Assembly (NCBI GenBank): GCA_009763385.1
Contig: CM019826.1
Span: 81,105,942-81,169,941 of the forward strand
DNA from: Coix lacryma-jobi var. lacryma-jobi
Taxonomy: Eukaryota > Streptophyta > Magnoliopsida > Poales > Poaceae
Reading direction: 5' to 3'
Length of the DNA: 64,000 nucleotides
The notes below the pieces were generated by a model. The model was not told where the DNA came from. It made no database searches and worked only from the letters and a program-made list of their open reading frames with translations. Of this stretch, positions 20,701 to 30,708 are shown in pieces; positions within the stretch are counted from its first letter, which is position 1; every line of letters starts with the position of its first letter. The position numbers and the translations under genes were made by a program.

Positions 20701-21341
20701 CGCTACTCTACCTGACGGCGACACGCCCGGACATCCAGTTTGCGGTGTGTCTGTGTGCGCGCTTTCAAGCGTCGCCGCACACTTCTCACCGTCAGACGGT
20801 GATGCGCATTTTCAGGTACCTTTGTTTCACACCTGAGTTCGGGATTTGGTATTCAGCTTCCTCCACCCTCTCCCTTTGCGGTTATTCCGATGCCGATTTT
20901 GCTGGTTGTCGCATTGAGCGCAAGTCCACTTCTGGGACTTGCCAATTTATTGGTTCTTCTCTTGTATCGTGGTCTTCTCGCAAGCAGTCTAGTGTCGCCC
21001 AGTCTACCACGGAGGCTGAGTACGTTGCTGCGGCTAGCTGCTGCTCCCAGTTGTTGTGGATGATGGCCACCTTGCGTGATTTTGGTCTAAGCTTTTCTCG
21101 TGTTCCTTTGCTTTGTGACAGCACGAGTGCGATTAGAGTTGCTAAGAACCCCGTGCTTCACTCGAAGACCAAACACATTGATGTCCGCTTTCACTTTTTG
21201 CGAGACAACTATGAGAAGGGTGATATCGACCTTTGCCATGTCGATACTCATCATCAGTTGGCTGATATTTTCACCAAGCCTTTGGACAAATCAACCTTTA
21301 ATCGGTTGAGGGGTGAGCTTGGTGTGTGTTTCCCCTTTTAG
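17798..21341 (+). pseudogene. pol: Pol of copia element C (PR-INT-RT-RNaseH), multiply broken
   Basis: Arginine/glycine-rich tail of gag to 18142, then after a frameshift the protease (WLVDSGCSRHMTG, about 18172), the GAG_pre-integrase HHCC region (KWHRRLGHLS, VCHSCRHGK), and the integrase core with HMDL at about 18757 and RSDNGSEF at about 18953. Frameshifts lie near 18885 and 19055, with TGA at 19251 and 19386. The reverse transcriptase follows, with ARLVAKGYSQKEGIDYEETF, YVDDIIFGG and a TAG at 20553-20555 where C2 has CAG. RNase H has SDADFAGC and TEAEYVAA, and the frame ends LGVCFPF. Confidence 0.92.
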
Positions 21342-22736
21342 ATGGGGGAAACATTTTGGATCTTGTATCATAGACTGACTATTTTCTCGTTTGCTTTGTT
21401 TTTCTTTTGCATTTCAGCATACGCTTTTACACTCTGAGCTTCATGTATATAATCTTTAAAATGTGATTATGCTCTATGTAGTATGCTCCGATGCTATATG
21501 TTGATACTTGTAGCTTATGCTCTTTCTGATCACTGATACATGTTGTGAGCTGAGCTATTTTTGAATGGTGAATCTGCTTAATGAACTTAAAACTGAAAAT
21601 GTTCACCGTTGAGATATGCAACTAGCATGTGTAGGATGTGTTGAGTTCTCTCGTGCTTTTCATATATGCTAGGTTGCTATGTCTCTAGTTCTGAATCTGT
21701 CACTTGCTTGGTATGTTCATATTCTGTTTAAAATCTGAACCAAGTTTTAAGTGAATTGAAAAGATCGAGATGAGATTGCTTGTCAACACATCACAGTTTC
21801 GAGACTGTTTCTCATTGCACTTTGAGTTAAACTTGAGATGTGTAGTGTATGACCGAAACTGTTGCTTTAAGCTTCTGATTGCTTCTGCATAGGTTTGGTA
21901 CAGTTGAAAAGTTAGGCAATGACAAGCTTTCAACCTCTCGCAGTCACATGCTGAACTCTGAACTTGTGTAAGTTCACCGCTGCAACTCCAATTAAAATTT
22001 GAAAACACAAGTCTATGTTTCATTCTGCAGCATGATGACTGAACTTTGCTAGGGGTAGTTCACCTTGCATACATGTTTAGCACTTGTTGGATTTCCTGTC
22101 TATACATGTCTTGTGCTATTTTGATGGTGAATACCTTTTTGGCTAAAAACTGCTCACTTTGCTCATATGTTCATATTTCATATTTGGTGATCAGTTTGAG
22201 CCTTTGCTAGCTAGTATGCTTTCCAGTGAGTCGTTGGAGCTATATTGCTTAGAGCATCTTTGCATTTTCTTGATTATATTCCTGACGCTGCTAACTTGCA
22301 TTATGACTCATATGTATTTTGGAAGGGGGAGAATTTCTCTTGATTGGCACTTTTGATGGTGCATTTTCTAAGGGGGAGAAAATTGCTCTCGGTTCCTTGT
22401 GCTTGTTGGTGCATTTTCAACTAAGGGGGAGAATTAGGAAAAATCATACCTCCCATGTTCAAAGGGGAGAGGAATCGGTTGTGTGCACCATGCAAGGGGG
22501 AGCTTGCTCATGTTGAGTTGTTGGAATTTCCAATTGGTTCGGAGCATTTTTGCTAGTTGTGTTGAGCCTTTGCCTCTTTCTTGAGAGACTAGCATTCGCG
22601 TCTTTCAGATTTTCAATTGGTGTCGAGCCTTCTTGCTAGTTGTGTTGAGCCTCTGTGCCTCTATCTTGAGGGACTAGCATTTTTCTTTGATTTTTGGTTT
22701 TCAATTGGTATCGAACCTTTTTCTTGCTAGCGGTGT
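21342..22736 (+). other. 3' non-coding region of C with purine-tract array
   Basis: No coding capacity seen. From about 22320 it has AAGGGGGAGAA-like tracts at roughly 22322, 22368, 22422, 22460 and 22493. Then come near-repeats of about 100 bp built from TTTTCAATTGGTATCGA, CTAGTTGTGTTGAGCCT and CTTGAGGGACTAGCATT. The same region occurs in C2 (24260-25897) and D (minus strand). C2 is inserted after GGTGT at 22732-22736. Confidence 0.75.
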
Positions 22737-22903
22737 TGCGGATACATGGGTGTATGCCGGGCCTCTGAGTATGAGTGATTGTCAACTGGGATGATGCGCA
22801 TGTTCTTTGGCTTGTGTTGTGCAGGTGTCGAGCACGGATACAGTGATCGAAGGCGTGGTGAAGGTCAAGTAGAGACGTGCCGTGCCGATGGACCGAGAGT
22901 GGC
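22737..22903 (+). repeat. Truncated 5' LTR of C2
   Basis: TGCGGATACATGGGTG onward matches the first ~165 bp of 25898-27947 and of the C LTRs, then stops at the TGGC joint. Confidence 0.9.
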
Positions 22904-24259
22904 CATGTTGTGAGAAACAAGGCCAGACTCGTAGCCCAGGGATATAGTCAGAAGGAGGGGATAGACTATGAGGAGACATTTGCTCCTGTAGCACGTTTGG
23001 AGGCTATTAGGATACTCTTGGCTTTTGCTGCATCCAAAGGTTTCAAACTTTTTCAAATGGATGTCAAGAGTGCCTTCTTAAACGGCTACATAGAAGAGGA
23101 GGTGTATGTTAGACAACCCCCCAGTTTCAAAAATCCCAAGTTTCCAAACCATGTCTTTAAACTTCACAAAGCTTTGTATGGTTTGAAACAAGCCCCTAGA
23201 GCCTGGTATGATAGGTTGAAAACCTTTTTGGTTGCTAAGGGTTTTAAAATGGGATGTGTGGATAAAACGCTCTTTCTCCTCAAGCAAAGCACTGATACTC
23301 TCTTGGTCCAAATTTACGTGGATGATATCATTTTCGGTGGTTCTTCTCACGCTTTGGTTGCCAAGTTTGCAGACATTATGAGCAGGGAGTTCGAGATGAG
23401 CATGATGGCTGAGTTGACGTTTTTCCTCGGGTTGCAAATCAAGCAAACCCGGGAAGGAACGTTTGTGCACCAGGGCAAGTATACCAGAGATATCCTGAAG
23501 AAGTTCGACATGGGTGAGGCCAAGCCTCTTCCAACACCCATGGCGACTATGACGGCCCTGGATGCGGACAAGGAGGGAGAAGCAGTTGATCAGAAGGAGT
23601 ACCGGAGTATGATCGGATCGCTGCTGTACCAGATGGCGACACGCCCGGACATCCAGTTCGCGGTGTGCCTTTGCGCGCGCTTTTAGGCGTCGCCGCGCAC
23701 CTCTCACCGTCAGGCGGTCAAGCGCATTATGAGGTACTTATCCTTCTCTCCAGAATTCGGGATTTGGTATTCTGCTTCCTCCACACTTTCCCTTTGCGGT
23801 TATTCCGATGCCGATTTTGCTGGTTGCCGTATTGATCGCAAGTCCACTTCGAGGACTTGCCAGTTTATTGGTTCTTCTCTTGTTTCGTGGTCTTCTCGCA
23901 AGCAGTCTAGCGTCGCCCAGTCTACCATGGAGGCTGAGTATGTTGCTGCGGCTAGCTGCTGTTCCCAGTTACTCTGGATGATGGCCACTTTGCGTGATTT
24001 TGGTCTGAGCTTTTCTCGTGTTCCTTTGCTTTGTGACAGCACGAGTGCGATTAGCGTTGCTAAGAACCCCGTGCTTCACTCGAAGACCAAACACATTGAT
24101 GTGCGCTTTCACTTTCTGCGAGACCACTATGAGAAGGGTGATATCGACCTTCGCCATGTCGATACTCATCATCAGCTTGCTTATATTTTTACCAAGCCTT
24201 TGGACCAATCAACCTTTAATCGGTTGAGAGGTGAGCTTGGTGTGTGTTTCCCCTTTTAG
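22904..24259 (+). pseudogene. pol: RT and RNase H remnant of C2
   Basis: In the frame open from 22877, starting HVVRNKARLVAQGYSQKEG and running to LGVCFPF at 24259. It includes YVDDIIFGG and SDADFAGC and closely matches 19990-21341 of C. A TAG at 23684-23686 (after CARF) interrupts it. The D of HHQLADIFTKP in C is a Y here. There is no true start codon; upstream codons come from LTR sequence. Confidence 0.92.
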
Positions 24260-25897
24260 ATGGGGGAAACACTTTGGATTTTGTATGATACACTGACTTT
24301 TTGTTTTCAGTTGTTTTTGCTTCTTTTTGATTTCTTCGTGCATCTTTTGCATTTTAGCATACGCTTTTACATTCTGAGCTTCATATGTATAATCTGAAGA
24401 ATGTAACTATGCTCTGTGTAGTTTTTGCTCCGATGCTTTATGTTGATGCTGTAGCTTATGCTCTTTCTGATCACTAGTACATACTATGAGCTGAGCTATT
24501 TTTGAATGGTGAATTTGATAAAGAACTTAAAAACTTGAAAATGTTCACCATTGAGATATGCAACTAGCATGTGTAGGATGTGTTGAAGTCACATGTGCTT
24601 TTCATATATGCTAGGTTGCTATGTCTCTAGTGTTGAGTCATTCACTTGCTTGGTATGTCATATTCTGTTTAAAATCTCAACCAAGTTAAGTGAATTGGAA
24701 AGATCGAGATGGGTTTGCTTGTTAGCACCTCACAGTTTCGAGACTGTTTCTCATTGCACTTTGAGTTAAACTTGAGCTGTGTAGTGTATGACCGAAACTG
24801 TTGCTTTAAGCTTCTGATTGCTTATGCATAGGCTTCGCACAGTTGGAAAGTTAGGCAATAACAAGCATTCAACCTCTCGCAGTCACATGCTGTTTTCTGA
24901 ATTTGTAATTTCACCGCTGCAACTCCGATTAAAACTTGAAATCACAAGTAAATGCCTAAATTGGTATCAGCATGATGATTGAACTGTGCTAGGGGTAGTT
25001 CACTTGGTATACATGCTTAGCACATTTGATTTCCTGTCCATACATGTCTTGTGCTATTTTGATGGTGAATACCTTTTTCGGCTTAAAAATGCTCACATGT
25101 TCATACTTCATTCTTAGTGATCAGTTTGAGCCTTTGCTAGCATTCTGTGCATTTTTCTGAGTCATCGGATTTGAACTCTATAGAGCATCCTTGCACTCTT
25201 TTGAGTATGCTCCTGAAGCTCCTAACTTGCATTTTGCCTCATTTACATTTTGAAAGGGGAGAAATCTGCGTGTTGGCACTTTTTGTTGGTGCATTTTCTG
25301 AGGGGGAGCCTTATTTCTTGATAAGTGCATTTTCAACTAAGGGGGAGAAATTGCAAATCATTTCCTTCCGTTTCAGCTAAGGGGGAGTCTTCCTGGTTGT
25401 TTGCACTATTCGAGGGGGAGTTTGGAGTTTGTTTCTGGTTGAGTGTTTGACATTTTCAATTGGTTTGGAGTGGTTTGCTAGTTGCGTTGAGCCTTAGCCT
25501 CTTTCTTGAGGGACTAGCATTTGCTTTTCAGATTTTCAATTGGTGTCGAACTCTTTTTGGTAACAGTCGGTATAGAGCTTTCTTTGCTAGTTGTGTTGAG
25601 CCTCTGTGCCTCTATCTTGAGGGACTAGCATTTTGCGTCGATATTTTCGATTGGTTTTTGCTAGCGGTGTTGAGCCTGTTTTACCTCTTCTTGAGGGCTA
25701 GCTTTGCTTTGCTTGGTTGCGTCGAGCCGTTGCCCATGTCTTTGGGTACCAAGTTATTTCGCTCTTTCCACTTGACCTTCTTCGGCTTTGCTATGCTTTT
25801 GGGTCATTTGGTCGAGTTCTCTCTTCTCCTTCTTCTTTCTTCTCTTTCTATTATGATTTGTGTTGGTAGTTGACAATGCACTCATCAAGGGGGAGAT
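24260..25897 (+). other. 3' non-coding region of C2
   Basis: Homologous to 21342-22736 plus 27953-28179 of C, here uninterrupted. Purine tracts at about 25252, 25300, 25339, 25380 and 25412 precede the true polypurine tract CAAGGGGGAGAT (25886-25897). No gene seen. Confidence 0.75.
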
Positions 25898-26269
25898 TGC
25901 GGATACATGGGTGTATGCCGGGTCTCTGAGTGATGAGTGATTGTCAACTAGGATGAAGCGCATGTTCTTTGGCTTGTGTTGTGCAGGTGTCGAGCACGGA
26001 TACAGTGATCGAAGGCGTGGTGAAGGTCAAGTAGAGACGTGTCGTGCCGATGGACCGAGAGTGGCGAAGGGCGGACGTGAGGCTTGGACTGAGGGACCAG
26101 AGGCCCGAGGATCACATGTGGCAGCTACAAGCGAAGACTTGCGGTCATGTGTTGCCTGAGTCGTGGACTTGGGGACACGTGTCGGTGGACGCGGTGCACG
26201 GGAGGTGCATCCCATCTACGACGTCGGTTTGGTGGTAGAGCCAGAGAAAAACCATCGGGTGGACGGTTT

Positions 26270-26493
26270 CCTGGTTTAGGCCTCAAAACCTGGGTGTGGA
26301 TGGTTTCCGAGTTTGGCCACAAAACTCGGGCTGAGGACGGTTTCCAAGTTTGGGCCTCAAAACTTGGGCGCTGCGGGTTTGCTGAGTTTGGGCCTCAAAA
26401 CTCAGATGCTGGTAGGCTAGTTTCCCGGTTTGGGCCACAAAACCAGGGGTTGGCTGTGAAGGCTGGTTTCCCGGTTTGGGCCTCAAAACTGGG
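26270..26493 (+). repeat. Covarying hairpin array in the C2 LTR
   Basis: Same array as in C, with further stem types: CCAAGTTT/AAACTTGG at 26344-26367 and CTGAGTTT/AAACTCAG at 26382-26405. The units at 26424-26447 and 26470-26493 have single mismatches. Confidence 0.78.
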
Positions 26494-27292
26494 GGTGCGA
26501 CGTCCAGGAAACGGACGCAGAGCGGTGGCGGCACATGGCGGCAATCGGGAGGTTGCGTCGAGGCAACGCTACGAGTTGTGCTGGCGTGGCCGTCGGATCT
26601 ACCTACCACCGAGTTGGTCTAGAATAACCCTAGGGTTTAGCTGGCTCACTCTGTAAGTAGTGAGGGGTAGAATAGGAATAGAGTAGGAATTAGGAATAGG
26701 TTAAGTAGGGGGAGACACCCTCCTCCCCAAGAATCTCAGTCATTTGCTCTTTGCTTTTAGGGTTTCCTGCTCTCCCAATCCCCTGCTGTAGCTAGCTGAG
26801 ATCCGCAGAGAACCATACCTCTGTGTACTGGAGATTTTGAGGAAGTGAGGCCGTAACCTCACTGTTGTGGCGTGTGGTAGCCACACGGTTGCAGATCGAT
26901 GTGTTGATTCGCGTTTTTGTTCGTGTTCTTCGTGTTCTTCGTTTCTCCGTGATTTTCCCGTCACTCGATCTCTCTCCCGTCCGTCTTTGCGAAATCCGTT
27001 TGAATCAACTTGTTCGTATTTGAAAGGAGATCATTTCCACCGAAGGAATTCATCTATCTCCCTACGAGCAAGTAGATCGGGTTGATTTCATTTTCGTGGC
27101 GCTTTTCGGTTCATCCTCCTCCTCTTTTGATTTCCCGGTGATTGACTCAATTTGAGCGGATGATTTCTTGGGGATAGTCCCCTAACTACTCCGTGATCAT
27201 CCTCTCCAAGTTTGGGAATGTGGGATTTTGATTTGAATCGATTTGGAGAAGTTTTGGGAGAAGAGCGATCAAAATCGTCCTCCCTGAGTGAC

Positions 27293-27536
27293 CGCGGACA
27301 GTCCGCCACTCAGGGCGCGGACAGTCCGCGCGTCGGGGACGAGCCAGACCAGTGGCACTATTCTTCGGCTGATTTGGCTTTTGTTTGAACGGCGGACAGT
27401 CCGCAGTTCAAAGCCGCGGACAGTCCGGGAACGTCCAGGAGACTTGCAGCAGCACTTTGGTTTTGCTCATCTGGCCGGCGGACAGTCCGCGACCTGAGCC
27501 CGGACAGTCCGCGACCTGAGCCCGGACAGTCCGGGA
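27293..27536 (+). repeat. CGGACAGTCCG palindrome array in the C2 LTR
   Basis: About seven copies of the palindrome CGGACTGTCCG/CGGACAGTCCG core, most extended to GCGGACAGTCCGC or CCGGACAGTCCGG. The last two are in a tandem duplication of about 23 bp (ACCTGAGCCCGGACAGTCCG). D has a related array at 36432-36575 with CGGACGGTCCG and CGGACAGTCCG. Confidence 0.75.
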
Positions 27537-27947
27537 ATCGGCTGTTTGCTCTGGTTTAGTGCGTTTGCTCTCCCGGCTTGTTCGCTTGGTTTCCGGACTT
27601 CTCGTTTGGCCCTAGAGTTGACCAAGGAACCTCTCTAGGTATCTTTGCTACTTGTTAGCATAGGTATTTAGGAGTTTCTCGACGTAGCCGTCAATCTACG
27701 TTTGGGACTTGGTTTTTGGGGTGGTGTTCGAGCCGGAGCTTTTGGTGTTTGGTTTGCTATCTTCTCGTGGTGCCTCGCTGTGATCCTAGGGATCATCCAC
27801 CCTCTTCCAAGGGTCGTGGGCATCACGGTTTCGGTCGCATTTTCTCGGGGTTGATTTTGGGACATTTGGCCAAAGTTTTGAGAGAAATTTTTGAGCTCCC
27901 ATTCACCCCCCCTCTGGTCGCCTTGCTAGTGCTTTCTTGGTCCTTCA

Positions 27948-28179
27948 GGTGTTGAACCAGTTTTACCTCTTCTTGAGGGCTAGCTTTGCTTTGCTTGGTT
28001 GCGTCGAGCCGTTGCCCATGTCTTTGGGAACCAAGTTGTTTTGCACTTCCCACTTGACCTTCTTCGGCTTTGCTATGCTTTTGGGTCATTTGGTCGAGTT
28101 ATCTCTTCTCCTTCTTCCTCCTTCTATTTCTATTATGATTTGTGTTGGTAGTTGACAATGCATTCATCAAGGGGGAGAT
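27948..28179 (+). other. Last part of the C 3' region and its polypurine tract
   Basis: Starts with the GGTGT duplication and continues the sequence cut at 22736 (compare 25669-25897 in C2). CAAGGGGGAGAT at 28168-28179 is the polypurine tract of C. Confidence 0.85.
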
Positions 28180-30137
28180 TGCGGATACATTGGTGTATGC
28201 CGAGTCTCTGAGTGATGAGTGATTGTCAACTGAGATGATGCGCATGTTCTTTGGCTTGTGTTGTGCAGGTGTCGAGCACGGATGCAGCGATCAGAGGCAA
28301 GGTGAAGGTCAAGTAGAGACGTGCCGTGCCGATGGACCGAGAGTGGCGAAGGGCGGACGTGAGGCTTGGACTGAGGGATCGGTAGCCCGAGGATCAGCTG
28401 TGGTGGCTGACAGCCTGGGACAGCGATGAGCGAAGACTTGCGGCCATGTGTTGCCTGAGTCGTCGACTTGGGGACACGTGTCGGTGGACAGGGTGCACGG
28501 GCGGTGCATCCCCTCTACAGCTTCGGTTTGGTGGTAGAGCCAGAGAAAAACCATCGGGTGGACGGTTTCCAGGTTTGGGCCTCAAAACCTAGGCGCGGAT
28601 GGTTTCCGAGTTTGGCCACAAAACTCGGGCTGAGGACGGTTTCCAGGTTTGGGCCTCAAAACCTGGGTGCTTCGGGTTTGCTGAGTTTGGGCCACAAAGC
28701 TCAGGCGTTGGTGGGCTGGTTTCCCGGTTTGGGCCTCAAAACCAGGGGTTGGCTATGAAGGCTGGTTTCCCGGTTTGGGCCACAAAACCGGGGGTGCGAC
28801 GTCCAGGAAAGGGACGCAGAGCGGTGGCGGCACGTGGCGGCAATCGGGAGGTTGCGTCGAGGCAACGCTACGAGTTGTGCGGGCGTGGCCGTCGGATCCA
28901 CCTACCATCGAGTTGGTCCAGAATAACCTTAGGGTTTAGCAGGTTCGCTCTGTAAGTATTTAGGGGTAGAGTGGGAATTAGGAATAGTTAGAATTAGGAT
29001 AAGTAGGGGGAGACACCCACCTCCCCATCTATCTCAGTCATTTGCTCTTTGCTTCTAGGGTTTCCTGCTCTCCCAATCCCCTGCTGTAGCTAGCTGAGAT
29101 CCGCAGAGAATCATACCTTTGTGTACTGGGGATTTAGAGGAACTGAGGCCGTAACCTCACTATTGTAGCGTGTGGTAGCCACACGGTTGCAATTTGGCAG
29201 TTGTGATTCACGTTTTGTTTGTGTTCTTCGCGGAATCCTTTTTCTCCATGCTTTTCCCGTCATTTGATCTCTTTACTCGGTTCATCTTTTGCAAATCCAT
29301 TTGAACCAAGTTGTTCTAGGTCGTGAGACACTTCTTTCCACTGAAGGAATTTACCTCTAACCTCATGGTCTAGGAGATCGATCGATTTTGGTTTCGGGTC
29401 AAGTTTTTCTCCCTTTCCCCGAAATTCTTCGTTTCATCGATTTGGAGATAGGTTCGAGCCATGATCTCTTAGAGATAGCTCACTATACTCCTTGTGACTC
29501 CTCTCACCAAGTTTGATCCCCAGAGGATTTGTTTGGATGAGATCGAGTCGAATCGGTGGACGAACAGTGCTGCTGCGGGGTGACCGGACGCTGACTCGGG
29601 ACGACCGGATGCTAGGGCAGTGCGTCCGGTGGTTGAATGTCCACACTGTGTCTATCTGTGACTTGACCGGACGCTGGCCTTCTAGTGTGACCGGGCGCAC
29701 CTCTTCCACTGTTCACGGTTTTTGTTCGTTTTGATCGGACGCTCTGTGCATCGACCAGACGCTTGTCTCTGGTGAGTCCGGTCAGGAACAATAAGCTCCG
29801 AAATCCATTTTTGGCTGACCGGACGCGTCCGGTGCTCTGTGACCAGACGCAGGTAGAGTCCGGTCAGTGCAGTCTCTGCGCAGTTTCGTTCGCAGCTTGC
29901 TCGTCAGTTGTCGGTTTTGGTTTCCGTCTTTTGCGGTTGGTTTCTAGGGTTGTATTGTGTCCCGCTGTGCTTCTCGGAAGCATCCACCCTACATCTAGGG
30001 TCGTGGTCATTTGCAAGCTCTAAGGTTTGTCTCCGGGGTTGATTTTTGGGACAGTGGTGACAAGTTTCCGAAAGGAATTTTGAAGCTCCCATTCACCCCC
30101 CCTCTGGTCACTTTCTGGTTGCATTCTTGGTCCTTCA
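28180..30137 (+). repeat. 3' LTR of C
   Basis: Matches 13492-15451 throughout with scattered substitutions. The hairpin array is at 28569-28792. Confidence 0.92.
28569..28792 (+). repeat. Covarying hairpin array in the C 3' LTR
   Basis: The same six positions as in the 5' LTR. Here the fifth unit reads CCCGGTTT...AAACCAGG, one change away from pairing. Confidence 0.78.
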
Positions 30138-30708
30138 GTCTTTAAAAATGCCATGTGTGATTTAGGATCGAGTGTGAACATTTTATCTAAAGATTTCTAT
30201 GAAAACTCGTTCTTTCCAGCCATGTCATCCACATCTGCCTATGTTGTGCTAGCTGATTAATCCACTTGCTATGTAGAAGGAATAGTTAATGATTTAACTG
30301 TTCATATTAGAGGTTCATATGTTCCTGCTGATTTCATAATACTAGATATGGGAAATAGGAAAGATGTGCCTCTAATCTTAGGTAAACCCTTCTTGAACAT
30401 TGTTGATGCTTGCATATATGTGGGAAGTGGTAAAATGCAAATGACATTAGGAGGGAGGAAGGAAATATTCTCCTTTTCCTGTGGTCCCGCATATGTCGCT
30501 AACATGCAGGTAGCAAAACCCGTTCGTACCAAGAAGAGGCGCCCAAGAACAAGGTGGAACATAAAGAAAGAACCACCTCCTCCTGAATTGTATAATTCAC
30601 ATAACAAAGGAGAGGTGCCAAAAGAAGAAGAACGTGATGAAGTACTGAGAGAAGAAGTGCCCAAGGAAGAAGAAGATCCACCCGATAAGGATGAAACTCC
30701 ATGGACCT
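30138..30708 (+). pseudogene. Protease (retropepsin) of element B, second half of gag-pro
   Basis: After the GTCTT duplication the B frame resumes as KNAMCDLGSSVNIL, with DLGS in place of the usual DSG/DTG. It ends ADFIILDMG and PLILGKPFL, the second retropepsin signature. A TAA at 30258-30260 interrupts it. The C-terminal part is proline-, lysine- and glutamate-rich (EVPKEEERDEVLREEVPKEE) and ends at 30708. Only one protease domain is present, unlike A and E. Confidence 0.82.

Larger units (their letters stand above)
22737..27947 (+). mobile_element. Element C2: internally deleted copia relative inserted in C
   Basis: Flanked by GGTGT at 22732-22736 and 27948-27952. The 3' LTR is complete (25898-27947, 2,050 bp), but only about 165 bp of the 5' LTR remain, joined directly to the middle of the reverse transcriptase. 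The joint at 22900-22903 is a TGGC shared by both parents, typical of illegitimate recombination. Most of the 5' LTR, gag, protease, integrase and the start of RT are lost. The duplication shows it entered as a separate element. Confidence 0.9.
25898..27947 (+). repeat. 3' LTR of C2
   Basis: Its first kilobase or so is nearly the same as the C LTRs. After about 26890 it differs strongly and carries CGGACAGTCCG palindromes where C has GACCGGACG motifs. The last ~40 bp (CATTCACCCCCCCTCTGGTCG) are shared again. Confidence 0.9.
13492..30137 (+). mobile_element. Element C: full-length SIRE/Maximus-like Ty1/copia retrotransposon
   Basis: Flanked by GTCTT at 13487-13491 and 30138-30142. LTRs are 1,960 bp (13492-15451) and 1,958 bp (28180-30137). 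Gene order is gag, protease, integrase, reverse transcriptase, RNase H, the Ty1/copia order. The very long gag and the long 3' region with many AAGGGGGAG tracts point to the SIRE/Maximus lineage. A second element of the same family, C2, is inserted in its 3' region. Coding lesions are numerous, so C is not autonomous now. Confidence 0.92.

Noticed and set aside
22737..30137. Tandem copia array made by unequal recombination between LTRs
   Set aside because: The GGTGT duplication at 22732 and 27948 and the clean resumption of the C 3' region show a separate insertion of C2 instead.
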